A stretch of 64,000 nucleotides of DNA from Gilliamella sp. ESL0405 (GCF_019469205.1 NZ_CP048265.1:1364001-1428000); one strand, 5' to 3'; positions 7,893 through 19,255 are shown, counted from the stretch's first letter. The notes: generated by a model not told the origin, from the letters alone. Program-made: numbers and translations.

Positions 7893-9353
7893 ATGAACAC
7901 AGTGAAAAAACCACCTGTCAAATGGTTACCGCTCATAATTATTGCCGCTATTTCAGCAATATTATGGCAATTTGTTTCTCCGCCAGAAGGAATTAGTATT
8001 GAAGGTTGGCACACCAGTATCATCTTTGTTGCTACTATTGCCTGTATTGTCGCTGAAATTATGCCAATTGGTGCAATTGGACTATTAGCGATAACAGTAT
8101 TTGCGGTTTTAAGACCGTCAGGAGCGGCAACAGCAACAGATGCGATTAAAATTTCATTAAGCGAATTAAACAGTAGCCTTATTTGGCTTATTGTTATTGC
8201 TTTTATGATTGCACGTGGTTTTATCAAAACAGGATTAAGTAGGCGTATAGCTTATTATCTGGTTAAAATTTTAGGTAAAAATACGTTAGGTTTAGCTTAT
8301 GGCCTGTCAGTAACAGATATGGCACTAGCTCCAGCGATTCCTAGTACGACAGCTCGTGCTGGTGGGGTAATATATCCTATCGCTGAAGCATTAGCGATTA
8401 ATTTTAATTCGAGTCCAAAAGATGAATCAAGAAATCGTATTGGCACTTTCTTAATGTTAACCATTAGTCATGTAAATGATATTACATCGGCAATGTTTTT
8501 AACTGCCTTTACCGGCAACTTGCTGGCAGCCAAATTAGTAACAAGTCAACTTGGTATTACTTTAGGCTGGGGACAATGGTTTATGGCGGCTATCGTACCT
8601 TGTTTAGTCTCATTTATTGTTATTCCTTTAGTTATCTACTTTTTAACCAATCCTGAACTTAAAAAGACACCAGAAGCGCCTAAATTAGCCGCCGAAGAAC
8701 TTGAAAAAATGGGTTATGTGACCTTTAAAGAAATTATTATGGGTACAACAGTTGTATTACTGTTAGGCTTGTGGATTTTTGGTAAAAATTTCGGTATTGA
8801 CTCAACCACTACTGCATTTATCGGTTTAACAATTTTAATTTTAACCGGTGTACTTAGTTGGGAGGACATCAAGGGTGAAAAGGCCGCTTGGGATACTTTG
8901 ATTTGGTTTGCTGCATTATTGATGATGGCGGGGCAAGTGAATAAACTTGGCGTAACTAAATGGCTAGGCGATACAATTGGTAATGCCGTTAAAGGTCACT
9001 TAGGGGATAGTAGCTGGGTTTTAGTCATTGTGATTTTGTGTGTAGCTTATGTTTATCTACATTACTTCTTTGCGAGTGGTAATGCGCATATTGCTGCTTT
9101 ATTCCCAGTATTTTTAACGGTTGCTTTAGCACTCGGCGTGCCGCAAATGATTGCCATTTTTGCATTAGTTATTTGTACTAACTATTTTGGTTCGATTACC
9201 CAATTTGCCAATGCTCGTAACCCGTTACTGTTTGCTGAAGGCTTTGTACCGGTTAAAACATGGTGGAAAGTCGGTTTCATTTGTAGCGTAGTAAATTTAA
9301 TTATTGTTTTCACTATTGGTATTTTATGGTGGAAAATCATTGGATTAGGCTAA
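7893..9353 (+). CDS. DASS/CitT-family dicarboxylate (anion) transporter
   Basis: 486-aa polytopic membrane protein of the divalent anion:Na+ symporter family (CitT, TtdT). It shows the paired family motifs PAIPSTTARAGG in the first half and ITQFANARNP in the second, plus about a dozen hydrophobic helices. CitT and TtdT exchange citrate or tartrate for succinate. Placed after fumarate reductase and apbE, with AAGGA before its ATG, it most likely imports fumarate, malate or a precursor and exports succinate. The substrate is inferred from context. A strong terminator follows. Confidence 0.82.
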   Translation: MNTVKKPPVKWLPLIIIAAISAILWQFVSPPEGISIEGWHTSIIFVATIACIVAEIMPIGAIGLLAITVFAVLRPSGAATATDAIKISLSELNSSLIWLIVIAFMIARGFIKTGLSRRIAYYLVKILGKNTLGLAYGLSVTDMALAPAIPSTTARAGGVIYPIAEALAINFNSSPKDESRNRIGTFLMLTISHVNDITSAMFLTAFTGNLLAAKLVTSQLGITLGWGQWFMAAIVPCLVSFIVIPLVIYFLTNPELKKTPEAPKLAAEELEKMGYVTFKEIIMGTTVVLLLGLWIFGKNFGIDSTTTAFIGLTILILTGVLSWEDIKGEKAAWDTLIWFAALLMMAGQVNKLGVTKWLGDTIGNAVKGHLGDSSWVLVIVILCVAYVYLHYFFASGNAHIAALFPVFLTVALALGVPQMIAIFALVICTNYFGSITQFANARNPLLFAEGFVPVKTWWKVGFICSVVNLIIVFTIGILWWKIIGLG

Positions 9354-9367
9354 AAGCTTAGCTTATC

Positions 9368-9394
9368 ACCGCCAGTTAAACTGGCGGTTTTTTT
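9368..9394 (+). terminator. Rho-independent terminator of the fumarate-reductase operon
   Basis: Stem ACCGCCAG/CTGGCGGT with a short TTAAA loop, followed by seven T residues on the plus strand. It lies in the 47-bp gap before the convergent ppx end. Confidence 0.88.
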
Positions 9395-9400
9395 GAGTGA

Positions 9401-10930
9401 TTAAAACATTTCAATCGATAATTTCCAATCGTTAACCGATTTCCAATATTTCTGCTCCTGCTCTAAATCAAGCAAGATTAATTTATTATTTTCAACAAAC
9501 TTTTCGTTGAGTTCTATCGTCAGTTTGCTCAATTTATCACTGTTTAATTTTAATCTAAATGCAGTGAGATCCAGATCGTTATTACGCTGGTTATTAAATA
9601 AAACGGCAAGCCGCAAAATCTGCAATAACGAGATGATATGTTTGTATTCGAATAAACTAAAATAGGGCAGTTCATCAATGTTAATTGACTTTCGGTGATA
9701 ACGAACAAGGGTAGACAATAAAAGTTGTTGTTCTTCATTGAATCCGGGTAAGTTACTATTTAACAGAATATAACTCGAATGTTTGTGTATTGATGAAAAA
9801 TTTATTTTCAGTCCCACTTCGTGAAGCTGCGCTGCCCAATAGAGGATAGATTCTAAATGTTGCGGAATATTAGTCGAAGTTTGCGCTTTCCATTGTGAAA
9901 AAAGATATTTTGCCGTTTTTACCACTTGTTTAGCATGACGCTCATCAATGTTGTAATGCTGAGAGAGTGATTCAGCTGTTGTTTGTCTTATATCCCGATA
10001 ATTTGGACCGTCGATCAGTTCATACAAAACCCCTTCACGTAATGCGCATGGGCTAAATTGAAGCTCTTGTAGGCCTAATGCGTTAAAAACGCCACTAAAT
10101 ATTGCTAACCCGCTGACGAAAACGTTTTTTCTTTCTTCCGAAAGTGATGGATAGTCAATTTCATGAAAAGACTTGAATTCTAAGATATAACTGATTAAAT
10201 CATCCAAACGTTTAGGCGTAATGATACCGTCGCTGACACCTAAATCTAATAATATTTTGTAAATACTTTTAATTGTGCCGGAAGTGCCAAATGCGGCACT
10301 GATATTTTGTCTTTTTATTGTGGTAATAAGATTTTCAATTTGTTGTTCAGCTGCCAGTTTAGCTCTTAAAAATGAATATCGGTCAATGGTCTTTTGTGGA
10401 AAAAATTGCTTAGTGTAAGTCACACAGCCCATTGGTCGACTTGCCACAATAAATGGTTTGAGATCGTTTCCTCGACCAATGGCAATTTCAGTCGATCCAC
10501 CACCAATATCAATAACAAATTTGGTATCATCTTCGGCGGTTGCTTCAGCTGTCATAGTACCTAAATAGATTAAACGGGCTTCTTCTTGTCCGGAGATAAT
10601 TTCAATCGGGTAGGGTAGAACCTTAGCCGCTTCGGCTAGAAATTGATGCCGATTGCTGGCAATGCGCAGCGTATAAGTAGCAACAATTCGAACATTTTCC
10701 GGGGGAAATCCACTTAGCCGTTCAGCAAAGAGAGCAAGGCACTCAATACCTCGTTTAATACTTGACTCGCTTAGCTCATAGAATTCATTTAACCCGGTAG
10801 CTAAATGAATATTCTTTTTATTTTTGTAAATAATTTGTGTAGCACCATCTATACAACGTGCAATGACCATATGAAAACTATTCGAGCCGAGATCAATAAC
10901 TGCATATTCATCAAATTTATTCACATTCAA
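9401..10930 (-). CDS. ppx: Exopolyphosphatase (Ppx/GppA family)
   Basis: 509 aa. The ASKHA phosphatase fold is visible: phosphate loop 1 AVIDLGSNSFHMV (residues ~10-22) and phosphate 2 motif FVIDIGGGSTEIA (~138-150). The C-terminal half is an HD-like helical domain (QLHEVGLKINFSSIHKHSSY). It removes terminal phosphates from polyphosphate. It starts 4 nt after the ppk stop, forming a ppk-ppx operon that makes and degrades polyphosphate. GppA is the close alternative, but length and operon position favour Ppx. Confidence 0.92.
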   Translation of the reverse strand: MNVNKFDEYAVIDLGSNSFHMVIARCIDGATQIIYKNKKNIHLATGLNEFYELSESSIKRGIECLALFAERLSGFPPENVRIVATYTLRIASNRHQFLAEAAKVLPYPIEIISGQEEARLIYLGTMTAEATAEDDTKFVIDIGGGSTEIAIGRGNDLKPFIVASRPMGCVTYTKQFFPQKTIDRYSFLRAKLAAEQQIENLITTIKRQNISAAFGTSGTIKSIYKILLDLGVSDGIITPKRLDDLISYILEFKSFHEIDYPSLSEERKNVFVSGLAIFSGVFNALGLQELQFSPCALREGVLYELIDGPNYRDIRQTTAESLSQHYNIDERHAKQVVKTAKYLFSQWKAQTSTNIPQHLESILYWAAQLHEVGLKINFSSIHKHSSYILLNSNLPGFNEEQQLLLSTLVRYHRKSINIDELPYFSLFEYKHIISLLQILRLAVLFNNQRNNDLDLTAFRLKLNSDKLSKLTIELNEKFVENNKLILLDLEQEQKYWKSVNDWKLSIEMF

Positions 10931-10934
10931 ATCC

Positions 10935-12992
10935 TTAACTTGCCGATTCTAATTGTTTTAGATAATCATAAATTGCCCGCTGTGCTCGCACTTTCTTTTT
11001 ATTACCTCTTTGGACATAATTGTTCATATTATCTTTATCGATAATTCGAGCTTTGACATTGTCATTACACTGAATATTGAAAATATTATGAATAGTGGAT
11101 TTTAATGTCAGATCAAATATTTTTACTCCGACCTCAATCCGATTATCAAGATTTCTAGGCATCCAATCGGCAGATGATATGTAGGTATCTTTATTACCGT
11201 CATTTTCGAAAATATAAACTCGAGCATGTTCAAGATACTGGTCAACAATACTGGTTACATAAATATTTTCACTTAAATTAGGAATTTGAGGAACGAGTAT
11301 ACAGGTACCTCGCACAATCATGCGTATTTTCACGCCAGCACATGAAGCTTTATAGAGTTGATTTATCATCTCTTTATCAGTTATTGCATTGAGTTTGAGA
11401 TAAATGCCTGAAGGTTTCCCGGCTTTGGCGTTATTGATTTCTCTTTCAATAAATTCATGAAAACGTAATCGTGTATTTTGTGGCGAAACTAATAAATGGT
11501 GAAAAGTTACCGGCTTAAATGGGTTTTCAATAAAGTTAAACACTTTTAGCACTTCACCAGTGATTGCCGGATCTGCCGTTAGTAACGAAAAATCGGTATA
11601 AACTCTTGCGGTTTTTTCATTGAAATTTCCCGAACCAATGTGGGCATATCTTACTATTCTGTCGTCTTCTTTTCGGTCGATCAAAAATAGTTTTGCATGA
11701 ATTTTTAATTTTGGCTGAGAATAGATAACTTTAATTCCGCTACTGATTAATCGTTTTGCCCATTTGATATTTGCTTCTTCATCAAAACGTGCTTGTAGCT
11801 CAACCACAACCGTCACTTTTTTACCATTATTTGCCGCATTAATCGCAGCATGAATAAATCTTGAATCTTTAGCAACACGGTAGATGTTCATTCTAATATG
11901 CGTAACAGCCGGATCAAAAGATGCTTGTCGCATTATTTCCAGAACATGACCAAAAGAGTAATAAGGATAATACAGTAAAACATCACGATCGTTGATTGTG
12001 GCAAATGCATTTCTAAATTGTTTAAAACGATTATATGCAAGACTAGGCAAACGTTTATTGAGCAGATGTTTAACGCCCAGATCCGGAAAATTAGCAAGAT
12101 CTTTAAAATTTGGATAACGCCCACCTGGCATAGCATCTTGCTCAGTTAATCTTAATTTATTAATGAGTAATTCAAAAAGCGCTTTGGGCATATCTTTTTG
12201 ATAAGTAAAACGAACTGGCTGGGCGGTTAATCGTTGTTTTAATCCTTGTGACATTAATTCAAGCAGGCTATCTAATTCCGTATTTAACTCGTATTCGGCG
12301 TCTCGATTTATATTGATTGAATAGGCGTTTAATTCTATAGCATCAAAAAAAACTTTGAATATATCGGATAAACAATAACGTAAAATATTATCAAGAAAGA
12401 TAATTGATTTGTTTTTGGTTGAGAATTCAGACGGTAACAATACAAAACGTGGTGCATTATCAGTCGGTAATTCAAGCAACGCATAACTAATGCTATCTTC
12501 ACATATGATTTCAACAGCTAAATAGGCATGGTCATCTTTTAAGAATTGAATGAGTTCAGTATGGCTATCGAGTAGAATAGGGGTTATGTATTGCCTTAAG
12601 TTTTGTTTGTAATAATTTTTTATCCAATTTTCTTGATAAGAGGTGAGTTGCCTTTCGTTAATCAAAAAAATCTGATTTCTTGCCATTTCTAATAACAGCT
12701 CGTTATAAAGCTGATCGAATTGTAATTCCAGCTGAATGACTTTTTGATTAACTTGACGTAATAAATTTTTTGCTGTGGAGGAAGATTGAACTTGTTCTTG
12801 CTCAATTAAGACATACTTTTTTAAATTAGCAAATTGTACTTTATAAAACTCATCAAGATTACTTGAGTATATTCCTAAAAATCGAACACGTTCAATAAGC
12901 GGGTTACTTTCATCAGCAGCTTCTTGTAATACGCGTTGATTAAATGATAACCAACTTAGTTCTTTTGGTAAATATACTGTTTCTTCTATCAT
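10935..12992 (-). CDS. ppk: Polyphosphate kinase 1
   Basis: 685 aa (E. coli 688). The two PLD-like histidines are H432 in KIHAKL (the autophosphorylated residue) and H589 in YLEHARVY. The N-terminus [18 protein letters not shown] and the core [17 protein letters not shown] (from residue 451) are PPK1 signatures. It polymerises the ATP gamma-phosphate into polyphosphate at the inner membrane face and can run in reverse. It is co-directional with ppx, 4 nt apart. Confidence 0.95.
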   Translation of the reverse strand: MIEETVYLPKELSWLSFNQRVLQEAADESNPLIERVRFLGIYSSNLDEFYKVQFANLKKYVLIEQEQVQSSSTAKNLLRQVNQKVIQLELQFDQLYNELLLEMARNQIFLINERQLTSYQENWIKNYYKQNLRQYITPILLDSHTELIQFLKDDHAYLAVEIICEDSISYALLELPTDNAPRFVLLPSEFSTKNKSIIFLDNILRYCLSDIFKVFFDAIELNAYSININRDAEYELNTELDSLLELMSQGLKQRLTAQPVRFTYQKDMPKALFELLINKLRLTEQDAMPGGRYPNFKDLANFPDLGVKHLLNKRLPSLAYNRFKQFRNAFATINDRDVLLYYPYYSFGHVLEIMRQASFDPAVTHIRMNIYRVAKDSRFIHAAINAANNGKKVTVVVELQARFDEEANIKWAKRLISSGIKVIYSQPKLKIHAKLFLIDRKEDDRIVRYAHIGSGNFNEKTARVYTDFSLLTADPAITGEVLKVFNFIENPFKPVTFHHLLVSPQNTRLRFHEFIEREINNAKAGKPSGIYLKLNAITDKEMINQLYKASCAGVKIRMIVRGTCILVPQIPNLSENIYVTSIVDQYLEHARVYIFENDGNKDTYISSADWMPRNLDNRIEVGVKIFDLTLKSTIHNIFNIQCNDNVKARIIDKDNMNNYVQRGNKKKVRAQRAIYDYLKQLESAS

Positions 12993-13042
12993 TTGTTATC
13001 TCTTACCATACAATTATTTGATGTATTACAGAATAACTTAAG

Positions 13043-13073
13043 TGAAAAAAAAAGCTAGCAATACGCTAGCTTT
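13043..13073 (-). terminator. Terminator downstream of pykF
   Basis: Stem AAAGCTAGC/GCTAGCTTT with an AATAC loop; on the minus strand it is followed by a run of U residues. It lies between the pykF stop and the ppk start, so it separates those transcripts. Confidence 0.82.
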
Positions 13074-13094
13074 TTATTATTTATTTAACAAATA

Positions 13095-14507
13095 TTAGAT
13101 ACGGTGTACTGATGTTGTGTTAGTTGTGCCACTTGGTACTAAAGCACCAGATACCATAACGATAGTATCACCTTGTTGTAAACCACAAACCTTAACGGCC
13201 ATTTCTTTACCTAAACGATAAAAATCATCAGTCGAATTAATGGCATCGATTAAAATTGGTTGCACACCTTTAGATAAGGCTAATTGGTTAACTGTTTTTT
13301 GGCTAGAAGATAGCGCTAAAATTTTAGCTTTAGGGAAATAGTGACGAAGTTCGCGTGCTGATTTACCACTGCGAGTTGCAACCACAATGAGTGGTACATT
13401 TAATCGTTCAGCAATTTCAACTGCACCACAACAAACAGCTGCAGTGATGCGCAATTTTTCTTCTTTGGCTGTTAACTCTAACGAAGCAGGAATGGTGATA
13501 TCGGTACGCTTACAAATGGTTGCCATTACATTTACCGTTTCAAGCGGATACTTACCTTTTGCGCTTTCGCCTGATAACATTACTGCATCGGTACCGTCGA
13601 TGATCGCATTAGCCACATCACCAGCTTCGGCACGAGTTGGACGTGGGTTTTTAATCATTGAATCTAGCATTTGTGTAGCTGTGATTACTGGTTTAGAAGC
13701 TTTATTACATTTTTTAATCATCATTTTTTGGGCAAAAATAACTTCTTCCACAGCGATTTCAACACCTAAGTCACCACGAGCAACCATGATACCGTCAGAT
13801 GCTTCAAGGATTTCATCAAAATTATCCAGACCTTCTTGGTTTTCAATTTTCGATATAATTTTGATGTCTTCACCACCGTGAGCTTTAAGATGAGCACGGA
13901 TATCTTCAACATCAGAACGTTTACGAATAAAAGAAGCAGCAATAAAGTCTACGCCTTGTTCACAACCAAAAATAAGATCGTTTTTATCTTTTTCAGCAAG
14001 GGCAGGTAATTTGATTGAAACACCCGGTAAGTTGATACCTTTATTTTCACCTAAGTCACCGTTGTTCAATACTTTACAAATTACTTCATTACCTTTAACT
14101 TCTTGAACATCCATAGCGATCAAACCGTCATCGACTAAAACTCGGTTGCCTGGTTTAAGATCATGAGCAAAACCTTTATAAGTTACAGCCACACGCTCTG
14201 AATTACCGACCACAGTTTCATCCGTTGTAAATGTGAAAGTTTGCCCTGCAACAAGCGATACGTCATTACCACCTTCTAATTTGATAGTCCGAATTTCAGG
14301 CCCTTTAGTATCTAACATAATAGCGGCTTTTAAGCCAGTTTCTTGCATTACTTCACGTAAATTTTTAATACGATTACCATGCTCTTCATAATCCCCATGA
14401 GAGAAGTTTAAACGCATGACATTCATGCCTGCATTTAATAATTTTGCTAACATCTCTTTTGATTCTGATTTAGGGCCAATGGTACAAACTATTTTTGTCT
14501 TTTTCAT
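13095..14507 (-). CDS. pykF: Pyruvate kinase I
   Basis: 470 aa, the length of enteric PykF. Visible motifs are [12 protein letters not shown] at the N-terminus, the substrate site [22 protein letters not shown], and the signature [14 protein letters not shown]...[11 protein letters not shown]; the C-terminal effector domain ends TTSVHRI. It converts PEP and ADP to pyruvate and ATP, the last glycolytic step. It is monocistronic, bounded by terminators on both sides. The 5' region to 14831 holds the terminator of the upstream gene and no other ORF. Confidence 0.96.
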   Translation of the reverse strand: MKKTKIVCTIGPKSESKEMLAKLLNAGMNVMRLNFSHGDYEEHGNRIKNLREVMQETGLKAAIMLDTKGPEIRTIKLEGGNDVSLVAGQTFTFTTDETVVGNSERVAVTYKGFAHDLKPGNRVLVDDGLIAMDVQEVKGNEVICKVLNNGDLGENKGINLPGVSIKLPALAEKDKNDLIFGCEQGVDFIAASFIRKRSDVEDIRAHLKAHGGEDIKIISKIENQEGLDNFDEILEASDGIMVARGDLGVEIAVEEVIFAQKMMIKKCNKASKPVITATQMLDSMIKNPRPTRAEAGDVANAIIDGTDAVMLSGESAKGKYPLETVNVMATICKRTDITIPASLELTAKEEKLRITAAVCCGAVEIAERLNVPLIVVATRSGKSARELRHYFPKAKILALSSSQKTVNQLALSKGVQPILIDAINSTDDFYRLGKEMAVKVCGLQQGDTIVMVSGALVPSGTTNTTSVHRI

Positions 14508-14565
14508 AATATTATCTACTAGTTGTTAAGGTTAATGTTTAAATTTTATATAAATCGGTTTTGTA

Positions 14566-14594
14566 CAAAAAAAAACCAATGTCTTTGCATTGGT
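14566..14594 (-). terminator. Terminator of the META-domain lipoprotein gene
   Basis: On the minus strand the stem ACCAATG/CATTGGT with a CAAAGA loop is followed by about nine U residues. It lies 240 nt after the lipoprotein stop and 60 nt before pykF. The AT-rich stretch 14595-14831 shows no gene. Confidence 0.7.
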
Positions 14595-14831
14595 ATGAAT
14601 GGTATATAAGAGGTTATAAATAACTGATAAGTAGTTATTCAACATAATTAAAATATTTGAAGAATTGGTCATTTTCATCAAAATGTGGATCCTAAAAAAA
14701 CTTTTGCCATTATAGTCTTAACTCTATTTTAAATAAAGTTTTTTATCATTAATTATTTCTTAACACAATATTACCAAATACAGCCAACTCAATCATTTTG
14801 GCAAAATTTACAAGGCAAGTTTGACTTTTAA

Positions 14832-15242
14832 TTACATCAAATCTTTTAATTGGTAGACTAATTCATTATTCTTATTTTTTAAGGTTAAAGTGTCTTTATT
14901 TAATTCGACATTGGCACCTTCAGTAAATAACGCTTCAATGGTTGCATCGAGTTCATTAAGTTTTGTATCGGGACATAGCATTTTTGTCATGGCCAGGCCT
15001 GGAGCTTTAAGGATTTGATTTTCAAAAGTTGCATTAGCAACAAAACGATTACACATGTTACCCATAATATGCATATTTTCGCCAAATACGATTTCGGCAG
15101 GATTTTCCGGGGTGATACTTTCACCATTTGCTTTGACCAATATAAAACGGTGATGTTGTAAATCTTCGGCTTTAACTTTTGTTGATTCACCACAGCCCGA
15201 CATGATTAATGCACAAGTAATTAGCAATAAGGTCTTTTTCAT
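14832..15242 (-). CDS. META-domain (HslJ-like) lipoprotein
   Basis: 136 aa. The N-terminus MKKTLLLITCALIMSGC is a lipoprotein signal with lipobox I-M-S-G-C17, followed by a META domain with MCNRF (HslJ has a CNRF motif) and MTKMLCPD. HslJ-type proteins are heat-inducible outer-membrane-associated proteins linked to novobiocin resistance; the biochemical activity is unknown. It is divergent from hrpA and monocistronic with its own terminator. Confidence 0.78.
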   Translation of the reverse strand: MKKTLLLITCALIMSGCGESTKVKAEDLQHHRFILVKANGESITPENPAEIVFGENMHIMGNMCNRFVANATFENQILKAPGLAMTKMLCPDTKLNELDATIEALFTEGANVELNKDTLTLKNKNNELVYQLKDLM

Positions 15243-15314
15243 ATTGACTCCTAATGATAAATAAAATTTGTTATAATTAGTTTAATTAAAAATAATTCTT
15301 ATATTTTACTCCTT

Positions 15315-18300
15315 ATGTTATCTCAGCAGCAATTAAAATTCTTAGAATCGATGACTTTCTTAGATAAATTTAAAATCTCTAAACTGGCCAAACATAATCA
15401 AAATACGGCAGAAATTGACTCGCTTATTGATCAAGCTGTTTTGCATTACCAAACCAGGCTCAAAACGCTTCCAGAACAGATTGTTTTTCCGGAAAATTTA
15501 CCGGTTGTCGAAAAAAGACAGGATATCTTTAATGCGATAAGAGATAATCAAGTTGTTATCATTGCCGGCGAAACCGGATCGGGTAAAACCACTCAAATTC
15601 CCAAAATATGTTTAGAGTTAGGTTTAAGTGTTAAAGGGTTTATAGGCCATACACAACCTCGACGATTAGCAGCACGCTCTGTCGCTAATCGGATTGCAGA
15701 AGAGTTACATACAGAAATAGGGCAGTTAGTCGGCTATAAAGTAAGATTTTCTGATCAGGTAAGTGATACAACATTAATTAAATTAATGACTGACGGCATT
15801 TTATTGGCTGAAATTCAAAAAGATAAACTTTTATTGCAGTATGATACTATCATCATCGATGAAGCACATGAAAGAAGTTTAAATATCGATTTTATCTTAG
15901 GTTATTTAAAACAATTACTACCTAAGCGACCCGATTTAAAAGTCATTATTACCTCGGCAACCATTGATGTTGAGCGATTTTCAAACCACTTTAATCATGC
16001 TCCGGTTGTTGAAGTATCAGGTAGAACCTACCCGGTAGAAGTCAGATATAGACCGCCAATTTTTGACAATAACGATAGTGAAGTTGAAAAAAATAGTGAT
16101 TTTCAGCCAATTATCGATGCTATTGACGAACTTTCAGCAGAAAGTAACGGCGATATTTTAATATTCCTAACCGGTGAACGTGAAATTCGAGATCTTGCCG
16201 ATACGCTTAACAAGTTGCAACTTCGTCACACTGATGTATTACCACTTTATGCAAGGCTATCAAATTCTGAGCAGAATCGAATATTTCAATCACATACGAA
16301 AAGACGAATCGTACTTGCCACCAATGTTGCTGAAACATCATTGACGGTTCCGGGTATTAAATATGTGATTGATCCCGGACTTGCTAGAATTAGTCGATAT
16401 AGTTACCGCACAAAAGTACAACGTCTACCTATTGAGCCAATTTCACAAGCATCAGCAAATCAACGAAAGGGGCGTTGTGGCCGAACATCGGATGGGATCT
16501 GTATACGTTTATATGATGAACAAGATTTCCTATCACGACCGGAATTTACAGAGCCGGAAATTCTTCGAACTAATCTTGCTTCGGTTATTTTACAAATGAC
16601 TGCTCTGGGTTTGGGCGATATAGCGGCTTTTCCTTTTGTTCAGGCGCCGGATTCTAAATATATTCGTGACGGTATTCGTTTATTAGAAGAACTTGGTGCC
16701 CTTTATACTAAACATCATCGATATCATCTTACTGATATCGGTAAAATTTTAGCGCAATTACCCATTGATCCTCGATTAGCCAGAATGTTAGTTGAAGCAA
16801 GAAGGTTGGGTTGTACTAAAGAGATCATGATTATCACCGCAGCTTTGTCTATTCAAGATCCAAGAGAACGGCCATTTGATAAACAACAAGCTTCTGATGA
16901 AAAGCATCGCCGCTTTGCTGATAAACAGTCAGATTTCATTTCATATATCAATTTATGGAATTATATTAAAACTCAACAGCATGAATTATCGGGAAATCAA
17001 TTTAGGCGACTTTGTCAAAAAGAGTTTTTAAATTACCTGCGAATTCGAGAATGGCAAGATGTCTATACTCAAATTAGGCAAACTATTAAACAGTTAGCTT
17101 TTCCGATAAATAGCCAGTTAGCTGATTATCGTTCGCTGCATGTTGCTTTATTATGTGGATTACTTTCACATGTTGGAATGAAAGAGCTGGAAAAACATGA
17201 ATACATTGGCGCTCGCAATATCAAGTTTGCTATTTTTCCCAACTCGGCAATTTTCAAAAATCAGCCTAAATGGTGTATAGCAAGTGAATTAGTTGAGACC
17301 AGCCGCTTATGGGGAAGAACGGCGGCCAAGATCGAAGCGGAATGGATTGAACCTGTCGCTAAACATTTGGTGAAATATAGTTACAGTGAACCAAGGTGGT
17401 CTAAAAAGCAAGGAACGACAATTGCTAATGAAAAGGTCACTTTGTTTGGTCTACCTATTGTTGCAAGCCGAATAGTCAATTATAGCAAAATCGATCCGGT
17501 TTTAAGTCGTAGCCTGTTTATTCGACATGCTCTTGTTGAAGGGGATTGGTTAACCAATCATAAATTTTATAAACAAAATCAGAAATTAATAGAAGAGGTT
17601 GAAGATCTTGAACATAAGTCCCGACGTCAAGATATTTTAATTGATGATAATGAGCTATTTAATTTTTATGATCAGCGTATTGATAAGTCGGTGATATCGG
17701 CAAAACATTTTGATTCATGGTGGAAAACTAAGCAAAAAACGGATCCGGATTTTCTTAATTTTGAGAAGAATATGCTGATTAATCAATCAGCTCAATCAGT
17801 TAACTTAAATGATTTTCCTGATTTTTGGTATCAAGACCAATTAAAATTACCGCTAAGTTATCAATTTGATATCGGTGATAAACGTGACGGTGTCACAATA
17901 ACGATTCCCATTAATATTTTAAATCAAGTTAAAAATCGAGGTTTCGATTGGCAAGTTCCTGGTTTTCGAGAAGATCTAGTAATAGCTTTAATCAAATCAT
18001 TACCTAAATCATTAAGAAAAAATCTGGTACCCGCACCAAATTATGCTCAAGCTTTTTTAAATCGGGTAGGGGCTACTGATCAACCATTACTGGAAACTTT
18101 AGAAACTGAATTTAGGAAAATGACTGGAGTGAAAATTACCAATGAAGATTGGCAACTAGATCAAATCCCGGATTATTTAAAAATGAGTTTCCGTATTGTT
18201 GATAACAATAAGGAAATTGCTTTCGGTAAAGATTTAGATAAACTTAAAGAACAGTTAAAAACTCAAGTACAACAAGCATTATCTTCATTAACCGAAAAAA

Positions 18301-19187
18301 AATCGATATCATTAGAGCAAGATAATTTAACTGACTGGAACTTTGGTACTCTACCGCACATCTACGAAGCGAAGCAGAAAAATTATGTCGTTAAAGCTTA
18401 TCCAACTATTATAGATAATCAAAACTCTGTCAGTATTAAATTGGTTGATTCAAAACAAGAGCAACAACGCTTAACTAAATTGGGGTTGAGGCGTCTTCTT
18501 ATATTAAATATTCCTTCACCAATCAAATATTTGCATGAAAAATTGCCGAATAAATCAAAATTAGGATTATATTTTAATTCATTTGGTACAGTTCTATCGC
18601 TAATTGATGATTGTATAGCTTGTGCTGTTGATTATCTGATTGAAAAGAATAATCAAACCATTAAGAATCAGGAACAATATCAACAGCTTTTAGATTATAC
18701 TAAGGCTCACATTAATGAAACCGTCGTGGATATTGCTAAACAAGTAGAATCTATTTTAACTCTCCACTTTAATATCAATAAAAAGTTAAAAGGACGAGTT
18801 GATTTATCATTAGCTTTTGCTTTATCTGATATCAAACAACAAATAAATAATCTGATATATAAAGGATTTGTGGCAAAATCGGGCTATCATCGACTTAATG
18901 ATATTCATCGTTACTTATTAGCCATTGAAAAGCGTATTGAAAAATTAATGCAAAATGCGTCAAAAGATAGGCAAGCGATGAATACAGTGGAAGAGGTCAA
19001 AAATCTATATGAAAATTGGCTAAATAGTTTGACTGAAAATCAACGATTACAACAGCAAGTAATAAATATAAGATGGATGATTGAAGAATTAAGAGTCAAT
19101 TTATTTGCTCAACAACTTGGTACACCTTATCCTATCTCAGCCAAAAGAATTAAACAACAGATTGATCAGGTCAAATCGGAGCTTTAA
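15315..19187 (+). CDS. hrpA: ATP-dependent RNA helicase HrpA (DEAH family)
   Basis: 1290 aa (E. coli 1300). Walker A GETGSGKTT (residues 85-93, K91), the DEAH box at 182-185, SAT motif ITSATID, and motif VI QRKGRCGRTSDG are all visible. RecA1, RecA2, winged-helix, ratchet and OB-like domains occupy the first ~750 residues; the long C-terminal DUF3418-type region is specific to bacterial HrpA. HrpA has been linked to mRNA processing and to rescue of collided ribosomes. The gene stands alone, with a bidirectional terminator after it. Confidence 0.95.
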   Translation: MLSQQQLKFLESMTFLDKFKISKLAKHNQNTAEIDSLIDQAVLHYQTRLKTLPEQIVFPENLPVVEKRQDIFNAIRDNQVVIIAGETGSGKTTQIPKICLELGLSVKGFIGHTQPRRLAARSVANRIAEELHTEIGQLVGYKVRFSDQVSDTTLIKLMTDGILLAEIQKDKLLLQYDTIIIDEAHERSLNIDFILGYLKQLLPKRPDLKVIITSATIDVERFSNHFNHAPVVEVSGRTYPVEVRYRPPIFDNNDSEVEKNSDFQPIIDAIDELSAESNGDILIFLTGEREIRDLADTLNKLQLRHTDVLPLYARLSNSEQNRIFQSHTKRRIVLATNVAETSLTVPGIKYVIDPGLARISRYSYRTKVQRLPIEPISQASANQRKGRCGRTSDGICIRLYDEQDFLSRPEFTEPEILRTNLASVILQMTALGLGDIAAFPFVQAPDSKYIRDGIRLLEELGALYTKHHRYHLTDIGKILAQLPIDPRLARMLVEARRLGCTKEIMIITAALSIQDPRERPFDKQQASDEKHRRFADKQSDFISYINLWNYIKTQQHELSGNQFRRLCQKEFLNYLRIREWQDVYTQIRQTIKQLAFPINSQLADYRSLHVALLCGLLSHVGMKELEKHEYIGARNIKFAIFPNSAIFKNQPKWCIASELVETSRLWGRTAAKIEAEWIEPVAKHLVKYSYSEPRWSKKQGTTIANEKVTLFGLPIVASRIVNYSKIDPVLSRSLFIRHALVEGDWLTNHKFYKQNQKLIEEVEDLEHKSRRQDILIDDNELFNFYDQRIDKSVISAKHFDSWWKTKQKTDPDFLNFEKNMLINQSAQSVNLNDFPDFWYQDQLKLPLSYQFDIGDKRDGVTITIPINILNQVKNRGFDWQVPGFREDLVIALIKSLPKSLRKNLVPAPNYAQAFLNRVGATDQPLLETLETEFRKMTGVKITNEDWQLDQIPDYLKMSFRIVDNNKEIAFGKDLDKLKEQLKTQVQQALSSLTEKKSISLEQDNLTDWNFGTLPHIYEAKQKNYVVKAYPTIIDNQNSVSIKLVDSKQEQQRLTKLGLRRLLILNIPSPIKYLHEKLPNKSKLGLYFNSFGTVLSLIDDCIACAVDYLIEKNNQTIKNQEQYQQLLDYTKAHINETVVDIAKQVESILTLHFNINKKLKGRVDLSLAFALSDIKQQINNLIYKGFVAKSGYHRLNDIHRYLLAIEKRIEKLMQNASKDRQAMNTVEEVKNLYENWLNSLTENQRLQQQVINIRWMIEELRVNLFAQQLGTPYPISAKRIKQQIDQVKSEL

Positions 19188-19224
19188 AAGCCGTGGGTGA
19201 TATTAAATTAAGTTAGAAAAAGTA

Positions 19225-19247
19225 GGGCGCACAGGCGCCCATTTTTG
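19225..19247. terminator. Bidirectional terminator between hrpA and ydgH
   Basis: GC-rich stem GGGCGC/GCGCCC with an ACAG loop is followed by ATTTTTG on the plus strand. On the minus strand it is followed by TACTTTTTC. It serves the convergent ends of hrpA and ydgH. Confidence 0.82.
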
Positions 19248-19255
19248 TTTTGATA

